Origin: Erysipelothrix aquatica
GTDB taxonomy: Bacteria > Bacillota_I > Bacilli_A > Erysipelotrichales > Erysipelotrichaceae
Length of the DNA stretch: 46,196 nt
Direction of reading: 5' to 3'
Assembly (NCBI RefSeq): GCF_009828775.2
Contig: NZ_WTSY02000017.1
Coordinates: 1 to 46,196 of the forward strand
Below the pieces are notes generated by a model. It was not told the DNA's origin and made no database searches. It worked only from the letters and a program-made list of their open reading frames with translations. The stretch's first letter is position 1. Each line of letters begins with the position of its first letter. The translations under genes were made by a program, and so were the position numbers. Positions 1 to 7,417 of the stretch are shown here, one piece after another.

Positions 1-670
1 AGATATATGAACAAGTTATTGCATTCCAAATAATATATTCAGAATCATAATCTGCATCTTTTTTTAAATTCGAAAGAAAAAAATTATAATCAGAAAGGCC
101 GATATCTGCCATCACATCACACATTAGCTTTACTGAAATTGATACATATGAAGGAAGAGTTTTATGCCTCTCAACTTCTGACTGTAATATGTTGTTAAGA
201 GAAATTTTTTCTTTTGTAAAATTGCCTGTTCTTGCAAACGCTTTAAGTGCAAAAGTATTAATAATATCCGGCCTTACAATCTCAATAATCTTTTGGGATA
301 GTTCATTTAAACCTAAATTTGTAGGTATAGCAAATTTATCTGCCAAAAATAAACTGTGTGCTGAAATTTCTTCTCTAGTAATATCATGCCAAACTGGTAA
401 AATCACTTTTTTATTTCCAATTTCTTTATTTGTAAGACTACGAAGTTCGTAATCAGTCCATCCCTTTTCGAAAAAACTTGGACTAAGTACAATTACACCA
501 AATTTTGAATTAATCAATCCTTTGTCAATAGATTTTGAAAGACTATCGCCTAATTTCAACTCGAATTCATCATACCAAACACTAACACCAAAATTTCTCA
601 ATGTATTAGCTAGAGGTTTTACTATTTTATCTTTGTCTTCTGACGCATGTGATATAAAAACATCCCACAT
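1..670 (-). CDS. TIR-domain protein, 3' end outside the window
   Basis: An open frame of 223 codons runs off the left edge without a stop. It starts at ATG 668-670 with AAAGGAG upstream. The N-terminal ~130 residues are a bacterial TIR domain (TIR_2 type): FISHASEDKD at residues 5-14 is the first strand and BB-loop entry, VWYDEFELKLGDSLSKSI carries the acidic residues expected near the NADase site, and VIVLSPSFFEKGWTDYEL follows. Residues after ~145 are not recognised and may be an effector or sensor part. TIR proteins in bacteria are often NAD-consuming anti-phage effectors, but stand-alone TIR proteins of this type also occur with no known role. It lies 37 bases after rlmCD with no terminator between, so read-through from that gene is possible. 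The TIR call is firm; the function is not. Confidence 0.85.
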   Translation of the reverse strand, partial: MWDVFISHASEDKDKIVKPLANTLRNFGVSVWYDEFELKLGDSLSKSIDKGLINSKFGVIVLSPSFFEKGWTDYELRSLTNKEIGNKKVILPVWHDITREEISAHSLFLADKFAIPTNLGLNELSQKIIEIVRPDIINTFALKAFARTGNFTKEKISLNNILQSEVERHKTLPSYVSISVKLMCDVMADIGLSDYNFFLSNLKKDADYDSEYIIWNAITCSYI

Positions 671-707
671 AGTATTATTCTCCTTTCAGAATCAATCAAA
701 ATTCTCG

Positions 708-2072
708 CTATTCTACTACTTGTAGCAACACCACATTTTCTATATGCACCGTCTGCGGAAACATATCCACGGGTTGCACCTCTTCTATCTTATACCCCGC
801 ATTCGTATAACTCACAAGGTCACGTGCGAGTGTCGTAGGATTGCAGCTTACATATACAATTCGCTCTGGATTTGATTTTATGGATGCTTGAATGAACTGG
901 TCGTCCAAGCCTTTTCGTGGTGGATCAACAACTAACACATCAATGTTTAAGCCATCACCAACCCACTCTTGCATGACATCTTCTGCTTTTCCAACTTCAA
1001 AATCAACATTATCAATGCCATTTTCCATCGCATTAAACTTAGCCATTACAATGGCATCGGGAACGATTTCTACGGCATAAACATGCTTTGCGTGGTCCGC
1101 AAGATTGAGCGAGATTGATCCAATTCCGCAATAAGCATCAATCACATGATCTTTATTGGTTACATTCGCAAGTTCAATTGCAGTTTGGTAAAGGACTTCC
1201 GTTTGTTTTGAATTGACCTGATAAAAAGACTGTGATGAAATACTAAAAGTTTTCCCCATCAATTTATCGGTATAAAAATCATTACCATAAAGAACATTAT
1301 TTTCTCGCCCCATAATCGTGTTCGTCTTTTGATCGTTTATGTTTTGGACAACGCTTACGACATTATCAATATTTTCCACAATATCTTGAACTATTACTTC
1401 CCCTTGTGGAAACTCACGACCATTCGTTACCAAGATAATCATCATATCGTTCGTTATTTGTCCACGTCGGACAATAACATGACGGATGAGACCTGTGTGT
1501 GCTTCTTCATCGTAAGCGACACTCTTATGCTTACGGAGAATATCCCGCACGGTAACGATTGCCTCGTCAATTTTTGGATCTTGGATGTGGAAATTTTCAA
1601 TTGGAATCAAATCGTGAGATCCTCGTTTGAAGAATCCTGTTTCGAGTATTCCATTAATTTCACGAACCGGTATTTGCGCTTTATTGCGATATCCCCAAGG
1701 ATTCTCCATCCCCAGTGTTGGTTTTACTTCGAGATGTGAAATATCAACCATCTTCGACAACGTGTCATGAACAAGTTTGCGTTTAAATTCAAGTTGATAT
1801 TCGTAAGACATATGCTGCAGGGGCATTGTACCGATTCGAGTCCCTACTTTATCAGTGATCTCGACACGATGCTTCGACGTTTCATAGAAATTAATAACAC
1901 GACCATATGCAAATTTCTTGAGTACTTTCGTCACACTCATCTTTATTTTTTCACCAGGTAACGTATTTTCAATGAATATAGGGAACCCTTCTATTTTCGC
2001 AACACCGAAACCTTCATGAGTGATGTCGATAATTTCTACATCATATGTATCGTTCTTTTTTAATTTAATCAT
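708..2072 (-). CDS. rlmCD: 23S rRNA (uracil-C5)-methyltransferase, RlmCD/TrmA family
   Basis: 454 residues. An N-terminal TRAM RNA-binding domain (about 1-65) is followed by the m5U methyltransferase domain. The SAM motif is VIDAYCGIGSISLNLA, and VVDPPRKGLDD and VSCNPTT (nucleophile Cys410) complete the active site; HIEN near 439 holds the general-base Glu. In Gram-positive bacteria this family methylates 23S rRNA uridines 747 and/or 1939. The four cysteines that hold a 4Fe-4S cluster in E. coli RlmD are absent: the segment around 75-90 reads KVGTRIGTMPLQHMSY, and FHIQ near 161 replaces the fourth. It is 5 bases downstream of the HNH gene, so they are probably co-transcribed. Which of the two uridines it modifies cannot be told from sequence. 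Confidence 0.9.
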   Translation of the reverse strand: MIKLKKNDTYDVEIIDITHEGFGVAKIEGFPIFIENTLPGEKIKMSVTKVLKKFAYGRVINFYETSKHRVEITDKVGTRIGTMPLQHMSYEYQLEFKRKLVHDTLSKMVDISHLEVKPTLGMENPWGYRNKAQIPVREINGILETGFFKRGSHDLIPIENFHIQDPKIDEAIVTVRDILRKHKSVAYDEEAHTGLIRHVIVRRGQITNDMMIILVTNGREFPQGEVIVQDIVENIDNVVSVVQNINDQKTNTIMGRENNVLYGNDFYTDKLMGKTFSISSQSFYQVNSKQTEVLYQTAIELANVTNKDHVIDAYCGIGSISLNLADHAKHVYAVEIVPDAIVMAKFNAMENGIDNVDFEVGKAEDVMQEWVGDGLNIDVLVVDPPRKGLDDQFIQASIKSNPERIVYVSCNPTTLARDLVSYTNAGYKIEEVQPVDMFPQTVHIENVVLLQVVE

Positions 2073-2077
2073 AAATT

Positions 2078-2593
2078 TTACCTTCTATTCTCAAGAGAAT
2101 CGAGTGCCCGCTTTATGGCACCCGCAACAGTCGCACGGTTATAGCGTGGTTGACCAAAATGGTGCGTCATTAAGGTCAATTGGTGTTTAAATGCAAGATC
2201 AAATTCGTTGCGATCAAAGTAGCCTTTGGTTTCAAGCATGGCATCCAAACTACTTCCATAAATGAACGTAAATTCACGTTGCCCTTGGTGATACCAAAAA
2301 TCAACACCATCCGGCAATTTGTACGCCTTGATCCAATCCCAAACGATTGTGCTATCGTCAATGTTGGGATTATCGATATGACAAAACTTACACAGTAAGA
2401 CAAAATTTTCGGGACTATCCGAACCACCTAACGCATGGGCAAGAATATGACAACGATCCAGTCGTCGCTTTACACCACAGCGCCAGCAATGGGTTGTGGC
2501 TTGTTTCAAGCTTACATTTGTATCTGAAAAATCTATCTGTGCTTCCCAGTAATCTACGATTTGTTGCTTCGTTGTTTTAATACGTTTTGTCAT
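2078..2593 (-). CDS. HNH endonuclease-like protein
   Basis: 171 residues from ATG 2591-2593, chosen because GTGAGG lies just upstream. A longer in-frame start at 2647 would place a TATAAT promoter inside the gene. The core is a zinc-supported HNH fold: CWRC at 36-39, RCHILAHALGG at 47-57 with the catalytic His49, ENF at 62-64, and CKFCH at 68-72. The C-terminal half (from ~85) has no recognised motif. HNH proteins with this CxxC-RCH-CxxCH layout nick or cut DNA, but the native role of this stand-alone form is unknown; restriction, repair or a former selfish element are all possible. It is the first gene of the run HNH-rlmCD-TIR. Confidence 0.75.
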   Translation of the reverse strand: MTKRIKTTKQQIVDYWEAQIDFSDTNVSLKQATTHCWRCGVKRRLDRCHILAHALGGSDSPENFVLLCKFCHIDNPNIDDSTIVWDWIKAYKLPDGVDFWYHQGQREFTFIYGSSLDAMLETKGYFDRNEFDLAFKHQLTLMTHHFGQPRYNRATVAGAIKRALDSLENRR

Positions 2594-2612
2594 AATGTGC
2601 CTCACTGTTTTC

Positions 2613-2618
2613 ATTATA
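2613..2618 (-). promoter_or_regulatory. Extended -10 promoter of the HNH-rlmCD run
   Basis: TGATATAAT read on the minus strand has a perfect TATAAT and the TG of an extended -10. No good -35 is present. The expected RNA start is near 2605, giving a leader of about a dozen bases before the ATG at 2593. Confidence 0.6.
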
Positions 2619-2700
2619 TCAAATAATGAACCCAATCGTTCATTCATTAAACTTTGTGGAAAAATGAGCGAGCGAAAGCGAAAAGATTAATGTATATGCT

Positions 2701-2729
2701 TTGAGGCAGCCCCCTTTTCAACGTATAAT
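2701..2729 (+). promoter_or_regulatory. tpx promoter
   Basis: -35 TTGAGG at 2701-2706, a 17-base spacer and -10 TATAAT at 2724-2729. AGGAG at 2741-2745 serves the ATG at 2758. Confidence 0.75.
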
Positions 2730-2757
2730 GAAACTAGAAAAGGAGTTGTGATTAAAT

Positions 2758-3240
2758 ATGGAAATTACTCGTAAAGGCGTCCCAACAACAATTGAAGGGG
2801 TCCAGCCAAAAGTTGGTGATACTGCTCCCGCATTCGCACTAACAAACCTCAATGGTCAAACAGTTACTGTCGAGGCTCTAAAAGGTAAGAAAACAATTGT
2901 TTCGGTTTTCCCAGATATCAATACGCGTGTCTGCGATTTACAAACGCGTCGTTTCTTCCAAATTGCGAAAGATCTACCAAACGTAAATATCGTGAATATT
3001 TCAAACAATACAATTGATCAACTCGGTGGTTGGTGTGCAACTGAAGGAATCGAAGCTGAAATGCTCAGTGATGCAAATCTTGAATTTGCGAAAGCATACG
3101 GACTCTTCATGCCTGAATTTAATGTCTTAGCACGATCAATTTTCGTCTTTGACGAAACAGGAACCATTACATATGTCGAAATTGTTCCAGATATGGCAAC
3201 TGAGCCAAATTACGATGCTGCAATTGCTGCATTAAACTAG
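2758..3240 (+). CDS. tpx: Thiol peroxidase (atypical 2-Cys peroxiredoxin)
   Basis: 160 residues, the usual length for Tpx. It reduces peroxides with electrons from thioredoxin in the cytoplasm. The peroxidatic Cys59 lies in FPDINTRVCDLQTRRF, a small departure from the common SIDTxVCxxQT. The resolving Cys93 is in GGWCATEGIE, the position that makes the intramolecular disulfide in this family. There is no signal peptide. It is a single gene with its own promoter and a strong terminator. Confidence 0.95.
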   Translation: MEITRKGVPTTIEGVQPKVGDTAPAFALTNLNGQTVTVEALKGKKTIVSVFPDINTRVCDLQTRRFFQIAKDLPNVNIVNISNNTIDQLGGWCATEGIEAEMLSDANLEFAKAYGLFMPEFNVLARSIFVFDETGTITYVEIVPDMATEPNYDAAIAALN

Positions 3241-3263
3241 AAGTATTTCTAAATATTAAGAAG

Positions 3264-3292
3264 GCGTGAACGTAAGTGGTTCACGCTTTTTT
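3264..3292 (+). terminator. Terminator after tpx
   Basis: Perfect 8-bp stem GCGTGAAC/GTTCACGC with a 7-base loop, then six T. Confidence 0.85.
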
Positions 3293-3307
3293 ATAATGAA
3301 CTCATAT

Positions 3308-3454
3308 TTACTCTGTAATTGTTTTTACTTGAATCTGCTGTCTCAGGTCACTCAGTTCTTTGCGAACCTTCTGAAGGTCACGTTCAATTTTAACTAAGTA
3401 ACTAATAACGGTAACGATAATGCCAAAGACTGCTCCAAAAATCACTGCATCCAT
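3308..3454 (-). CDS. Small single-pass membrane peptide, 48 aa
   Basis: ATG at 3452-3454 is preceded by AAGGAGGA at the right distance, and the frame closes with TAA at 3308-3310. Residues 4-21 (VIFGAVFGIIVTVISYLV) form one hydrophobic helix; residues 22-48 are charged with heptad-like spacing (IERDLQKVRKELSDLRQQI), suggesting a short coiled coil on one side of the membrane. I do not recognise a family. A TATAAT at 3474-3479 is very close to the ribosome site, so the real promoter may be farther upstream. The excellent ribosome site and clean transmembrane plus coiled-coil layout argue for a real gene. Confidence 0.7.
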   Translation of the reverse strand: MDAVIFGAVFGIIVTVISYLVKIERDLQKVRKELSDLRQQIQVKTITE

Positions 3455-3572
3455 ATCAAGTCCTCCTTATCCTATTATATGAAAGCAAAACTGTAGATGA
3501 TGAGATCCGGTTTAACTTGTCCATATTCAGGATCAAAACGTCATTGAAATGGTCTATTTCGTACTATGCACC

Positions 3573-3594
3573 AAAAAGGACGATAGTTCGTCCT
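3573..3594 (-). terminator. Terminator of the double-glycine peptide operon
   Basis: Perfect 7-bp stem AGGACGA/TCGTCCT with a 4-base loop, read on the minus strand into five T. It starts two bases after the stop codon of the 157-residue protein. Confidence 0.8.
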
Positions 3595-3595
3595 C

Positions 3596-4069
3596 TTACT
3601 GTACATAGATTTTTCTAAAATAGGTGGCCTTGATGTATTTCCCATCGTCAAAATGAATTGCGGTATACATGTCCCCACTTTCCATAAGTTTGCGTTCAAA
3701 ACTAAACACATCCATCTTACTTTGCGCTAAATGTGACGTATCAACCGAACCGACATAGTCAACTTGTACACACGGTGAAACTTCAAATTTTTCAAATTGT
3801 TGAAATTGGGATTTAAAAGCTGTTGCCATCGTTGTTTCTACATAAAAAACGTAGTCCATATATACTGTGTCATTTTCTGCAGTAACGTTACCACATGATT
3901 TGACCCACAACGGACCATCGACCACTACCTTCAATGCTTTCAAGCGACTTAGAAAACGGTAAATAACACCCTGAAGATCGTTCACATCTAAACCTAAATG
4001 TGTTTCTTTGATGCCACTTTTAAGGCTAAGACGCGCAGGGTAATGGAGCGGCAGTTTCTGTTCAATCAT
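3596..4069 (-). CDS. Unknown soluble protein, last gene of the double-glycine peptide unit
   Basis: 157 residues with no signal peptide, no transmembrane segment and no motif I recognise. It is a mixed alpha/beta sequence with two cysteines (GPLWVKSCGN and SPCVQVDY). The start ATG overlaps the stop of the preceding 76-residue membrane protein by 8 bases and has AGGAAG upstream, so the two genes are translationally coupled. A terminator follows immediately. Its place at the end of a unit headed by a bacteriocin-like peptide suggests an accessory or immunity role, but that is inference from position only. Confidence 0.65.
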   Translation of the reverse strand: MIEQKLPLHYPARLSLKSGIKETHLGLDVNDLQGVIYRFLSRLKALKVVVDGPLWVKSCGNVTAENDTVYMDYVFYVETTMATAFKSQFQQFEKFEVSPCVQVDYVGSVDTSHLAQSKMDVFSFERKLMESGDMYTAIHFDDGKYIKATYFRKIYVQ

Positions 4070-4292
4070 GTTGAAACACTTCCTTTTTGGGAAAGCGGAT
4101 TAATCGAATTAACGTATAGATCCATAAAATATAGATCTGGATTGAACCAAACATTGATAACCCAAAACAATGTCCTTCTTGGTACTGCGTCCAATTTATC
4201 AAAACCGCAAGGACGCTTAGCAGGGTATATACTGCAACTTGAGCAACTAAAATCGCAAACTCATTTAAGTGATGTAGTCGAGAAACTTCCAC
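4062..4292 (-). CDS. Small two-helix membrane protein (immunity-like)
   Basis: 76 residues from a GTG start at 4290-4292, with GGGGG upstream. The frame is open farther upstream, but there it only shadows the preceding gene. Two hydrophobic segments are seen at about residues 12-33 (FAILVAQVAVYTLLSVLAVLI) and 48-65 (GSIQIYILWIYTLIRLI), with a basic tail. It overlaps the end of the 96-residue peptide gene by 28 bases and the start of the 157-residue gene by 8 bases, so all three are tightly coupled. Small membrane proteins next to double-glycine peptides are often immunity proteins; nothing else supports that here. Confidence 0.55.
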   Translation of the reverse strand: MEVSRLHHLNEFAILVAQVAVYTLLSVLAVLINWTQYQEGHCFGLSMFGSIQIYILWIYTLIRLIRFPKKEVFQHD

Positions 4293-4555
4293 GCGACCCC
4301 CATTGAAACACCACTTGCGGCAGCAATAACACGCATTACTGAGTTGATACCGTGCTTTCGAACAACATAACGCACAGAATGTCCTAACATTCGGGCAGCA
4401 AGCCAATACTGCCCATAAACTAGGGCCGCTCCTAGTGCAATTGAACCTGCAATGACTGCACCGTACAAAGCTGCGCGCTCCCAACTTCCTCCATTCAGAT
4501 CGTTTGTTTCTAATTCATCCAACATCGTGCAGTGTTGTGGTAAAGCGAGTTCCAT
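4265..4555 (-). CDS. Bacteriocin-like peptide with double-glycine leader
   Basis: 96 residues from ATG 4553-4555, with AAAGG upstream. The N-terminus MLDELETNDLNGG (residues 11-23) resembles a double-glycine leader: Gly at -1 and -2, Leu at -4, Glu at -8, Leu at -12. Cleavage after Gly23 would give a 73-residue peptide that begins SWERAALYGAVIAG, is rich in Ala and Gly with GxxxG-like spacing, and has a second amphipathic basic segment (HSVRYVVRKHG) and a third hydrophobic part. That fits a class II or Blp-like bacteriocin or a secreted signal peptide. No dedicated ABC peptidase-transporter is seen in the window. The alternative is a plain small membrane protein in which GG is chance. Confidence 0.6.
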   Translation of the reverse strand: MELALPQHCTMLDELETNDLNGGSWERAALYGAVIAGSIALGAALVYGQYWLAARMLGHSVRYVVRKHGINSVMRVIAAASGVSMGVAWKFLDYIT

Positions 4556-4619
4556 TAAATCAAACCTTTCTTGAGACTGACTTCTCAACACTAAATACGC
4601 ACAACATTTTCATACCCCT

Positions 4620-4649
4620 AAAAAAAAGACCAGCTTCGCTGACCTTTTT
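4620..4649 (-). terminator. Terminator after the first FMN reductase gene
   Basis: Stem AGGTCAGC/GCTGGTCT with two G-U pairs, loop GAA, A and T runs on both sides and eight T on the minus strand. Confidence 0.75.
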
Positions 4650-4652
4650 AGA

Positions 4653-5192
4653 CTATTTAACCTTATTATAGTATTCGATAAAGTTATCCATAACCATGTT
4701 GATAAACTTTACGGTTCCTTCGTCATTCAAGTTGCCATTCTCATCAAATTTTGTATGTGATGCAGCCAACAGAATGTCATTACCCGGAAGAATACGCATT
4801 GGTAAACGATTCAAAATACTATGTAAGCTCAAGAATCCACGTGCTCCTCCAGTCATCCCCATTGATTGCGCCGCAATCAAACCTGGTTTGTTCGCTAAAT
4901 AAGGAGAACGGCTTGCCCAGTCAATGGCATTTTTTAGAACACCAGAAGTTGAGTTGTTGTATTCTGGTGTAATAAAGAATACAGCATCTGCACTTTTCAT
5001 TGTTTCCAAAAATTCCGTCACTGCTTCTGGACGTGTGTCAGGAGTATCAAAGTCGCCATTATAATGCGGCAAATTAATATCTACAATCTCGATATCCAAT
5101 TTATCGCGGTGCGCATTTTGAATATACTTTCCAAGTTTGAGCGATGATGAATCCTTTCGCAAACTTCCTACTAACATTGCTACTTTAATCAT
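4653..5192 (-). CDS. NADPH-dependent FMN reductase family protein
   Basis: 179 residues with a flavodoxin-like fold. The phosphate-binding loop is GSLRKDSSSLKLG near the N-terminus, and TPEYNNSTSGVLKNAIDWAS is the conserved segment of the family, which lines the flavin. Members reduce FMN, quinones or azo compounds with NADPH. The start has GGAGG at ideal distance. A paralogue lies next upstream (5286-5828), but each gene ends in its own terminator, so they are a tandem duplication and not a simple operon. Confidence 0.9.
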   Translation of the reverse strand: MIKVAMLVGSLRKDSSSLKLGKYIQNAHRDKLDIEIVDINLPHYNGDFDTPDTRPEAVTEFLETMKSADAVFFITPEYNNSTSGVLKNAIDWASRSPYLANKPGLIAAQSMGMTGGARGFLSLHSILNRLPMRILPGNDILLAASHTKFDENGNLNDEGTVKFINMVMDNFIEYYNKVK

Positions 5193-5261
5193 ATTATGCC
5201 TCCTTCAATTCATTTACATTATACCATGCCTATGAATGTTGTCTTTACTTATGCTTTTATG

Positions 5262-5282
5262 AAAAAGCCAGCTTTCGCTGGC
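5262..5282 (-). terminator. Terminator after the second FMN reductase gene
   Basis: Perfect stem GCCAGC/GCTGGC, GAAA tetraloop on the minus strand, five T after it. Confidence 0.85.
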
Positions 5283-5285
5283 ATC

Positions 5286-5828
5286 TTATGCTTTGACCAT
5301 ATGATAATGTGCGATAAAGGCATCCATAACGCTATCAACAAGCTCAATTGTTTCTTGATCCGTTAAGACTCCCTTATCATTTATTTTTTGGTGTATGCGT
5401 GATACCAAAATCTCATGTCCTGGTAACACATGCATTGGAATGCGTTGGAGAATTTCGTGCAAGTGGGTATAAGCCCGTGCACCACCTGTCATTCCCATTG
5501 ATGTCGTCGCAAGCAAACCCACTTTTTCTGGAAAATGTGGAGAACGGCTCGCCCAATCAATGGCATTTTTAAGCACACCTGAAACGGAGTTATTGTACTC
5601 TGGGGTAATCATCATGAATGCATCAGCACTTTCCAATTCGTTGTAAAATGCTTGGATTTTTTCAGGACGTTTGGCGTCGTTGTCGACATCACCATTGTAC
5701 AAAGGTAAGTCCAAATCAATAATCGTAACATGAAGTGTATCTGCATATCGTTTTTGAATATGATGTGCGAAACTCTTACTGCTATTCTTCTCACTGATTG
5801 AACCCACCATAATTTTCAGATTTATCAT
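5286..5828 (-). CDS. NADPH-dependent FMN reductase family protein, paralogue
   Basis: 180 residues from ATG 5826-5828, chosen over a longer in-frame start at 5891 because AGGAGG lies six bases upstream and a TATAAT falls inside the longer version. It has the same flavodoxin-like fold as the neighbour at 4653: GSISEKNSSKSF at the N-terminus and TPEYNNSVSGVLKNAIDWAS in the middle. The two are closely similar over their whole length by eye, so a tandem duplication is likely. The partner and substrate are unknown. Confidence 0.9.
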   Translation of the reverse strand: MINLKIMVGSISEKNSSKSFAHHIQKRYADTLHVTIIDLDLPLYNGDVDNDAKRPEKIQAFYNELESADAFMMITPEYNNSVSGVLKNAIDWASRSPHFPEKVGLLATTSMGMTGGARAYTHLHEILQRIPMHVLPGHEILVSRIHQKINDKGVLTDQETIELVDSVMDAFIAHYHMVKA

Positions 5829-5975
5829 TTCTAGCCTCCTGTCAATTATTATAACGAATAAATCGATAATTGCATTATTTATGACCCGCATTAAATATAT
5901 TTAATCGCGTTTGAATTGCTTATTGACACCAATTTCTATAATATTATCGTAGTGGTTTAAGGAGGAGAAATTGCC

Positions 5976-7370
5976 ATGGTTTTAAGTAAGTTTTTTGGCG
6001 ATCGTGATTTCTTCAAAAAAGCGCTTTGGATTGCAGTTCCTTTGATGCTTCAACAACTCATCAGTACATCTGTTAACCTCTTGGACAATCTTATGATTGG
6101 ACAACTGGGAGATCACTCATTAGCAGGTGTCGCAACGGTTAACCGTTACTTTATGATTGCAGTTTTTGGAACAAATGGAGTGATTGCTGCCGCGTCAGTA
6201 TTTATGGCGCAATTCTATGGCGCAGATGATAAGAAACATATGCAACAAACCTTCCGGTTTGTGCTGATCGCCTCCAGTGTTATCATGACAACTTTTGTGG
6301 TTATTGCATTACTATTCCCTGAGAATATTATAAGATTTTTTGTTAAGGATGATTTGGTCATCCAAGAAGGTCTTAGCTATATTTATATTGCTGCACTGAC
6401 TTTTATACCAAATATGATTACATTAGCAATTGCAGGTTCAATGCGTGCTACCGGTGATTCAAGAACACCTTTAGTTGCGAGTGTTATCTCAATGTTTACC
6501 AATGCATTCTTCAACTATGGATTTATCTATGGAAACATGGGTTTTCCAGCATTGGGCGTTGCTGGTGGTGCTTTAGGGACACTCATCGCACGAATTGTTG
6601 AATTAGCGTTTATCGGTTATTTCTTAGCTACGGGAAGCTACGCATTTAAAACTCGAATTCGCGAATTATTTCAAATTTCTAAAACGCTTGTTAAACGTAT
6701 TGTTGAAAAAGCGTTACCTCTCGCACTTAACGAAGTATTATGGGCTAGCGGAATGGCACTCTTGCTCAAATTTTACGCAACACGTGGTGCAGACGTTATA
6801 TCTGGATATTCAATTGCAACCACCGTTTCTGATATGTTCTTTACAATGAACGCAGGAATGTCTGTCGCAACAACGATTCTCGTATCACAGGCACTTGGCG
6901 CAAACCGTTTGGATGAAGCACGAGAAAACGGCTATCATCTCATGGGTTTTGGTGTCGTATTGAGTATTGTGTTTGGAACCTTATTGATGTTATCAACATT
7001 TGTAATACCCCATATCTATTCTGTGTCTGATAACGCAATGTGGACAGCGCAGTCATTCCTACGAATCCAGGCACCGTTATTTAGCATTTATGTTATGAAC
7101 ACAACCTGTTACTTTATCCTTCGTGCAGGTGGCGATACTCGTTCGACACTCATGCTCGATTCTGGTTACATGTGGACGGTTAACTTAGTCGCTGTTGGTC
7201 TCGCAACACACTTTACAAGTCTTGGTATCATTGGTCTTTACCTTGTTGGTCAATCAACAGATATCTTCAAGATGTTCATCGCGTATCGCTTTGTAAGTAA
7301 AGAAAAATGGCTCACAAACCTCGCTGCTGAGGAACTTCGTGAGGAAGCACAATTGGAAATGGGACTCTAG
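5976..7370 (+). CDS. MATE family efflux transporter
   Basis: 464 residues, nearly all in about 12 membrane helices in two repeats, the usual size for MATE exporters. The N-terminal PLMLQQLISTSVNLLDNLMIGQLG is the conserved first-helix signature, and GSMRATGDSRTPL is the loop typical of the family. MATE pumps export cationic drugs or metabolites with sodium or proton exchange. The ATG has AAGGAGGAG upstream and a TATAAT-like -10 at 5937-5942. It is a single-gene unit that ends in a bidirectional terminator. The substrate cannot be told. Confidence 0.9.
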   Translation: MVLSKFFGDRDFFKKALWIAVPLMLQQLISTSVNLLDNLMIGQLGDHSLAGVATVNRYFMIAVFGTNGVIAAASVFMAQFYGADDKKHMQQTFRFVLIASSVIMTTFVVIALLFPENIIRFFVKDDLVIQEGLSYIYIAALTFIPNMITLAIAGSMRATGDSRTPLVASVISMFTNAFFNYGFIYGNMGFPALGVAGGALGTLIARIVELAFIGYFLATGSYAFKTRIRELFQISKTLVKRIVEKALPLALNEVLWASGMALLLKFYATRGADVISGYSIATTVSDMFFTMNAGMSVATTILVSQALGANRLDEARENGYHLMGFGVVLSIVFGTLLMLSTFVIPHIYSVSDNAMWTAQSFLRIQAPLFSIYVMNTTCYFILRAGGDTRSTLMLDSGYMWTVNLVAVGLATHFTSLGIIGLYLVGQSTDIFKMFIAYRFVSKEKWLTNLAAEELREEAQLEMGL

Positions 7371-7387
7371 TTCCAACATTGACATAG

Positions 7388-7417
7388 AAAAGTAGTGCAT
7401 GATGCACTACTTTTTTT
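7388..7417. terminator. Bidirectional terminator between convergent genes
   Basis: Perfect 9-bp stem AGTAGTGCA/TGCACTACT with loop TGA, A-run before and T-run after; it serves the MATE gene (plus) and the chromate-type transporter (minus). Confidence 0.9.

Noticed and set aside
189-725. Two plus-strand frames (189-452 and 522-725)
   Set aside because: They lie antisense to the TIR gene, have no ribosome sites and no recognisable sequence.
4293-4484. Upstream extension of the 76-residue membrane protein
   Set aside because: It fully overlaps the double-glycine peptide gene in another frame and has no ribosome site; the GTG at 4290-4292 is a better start.
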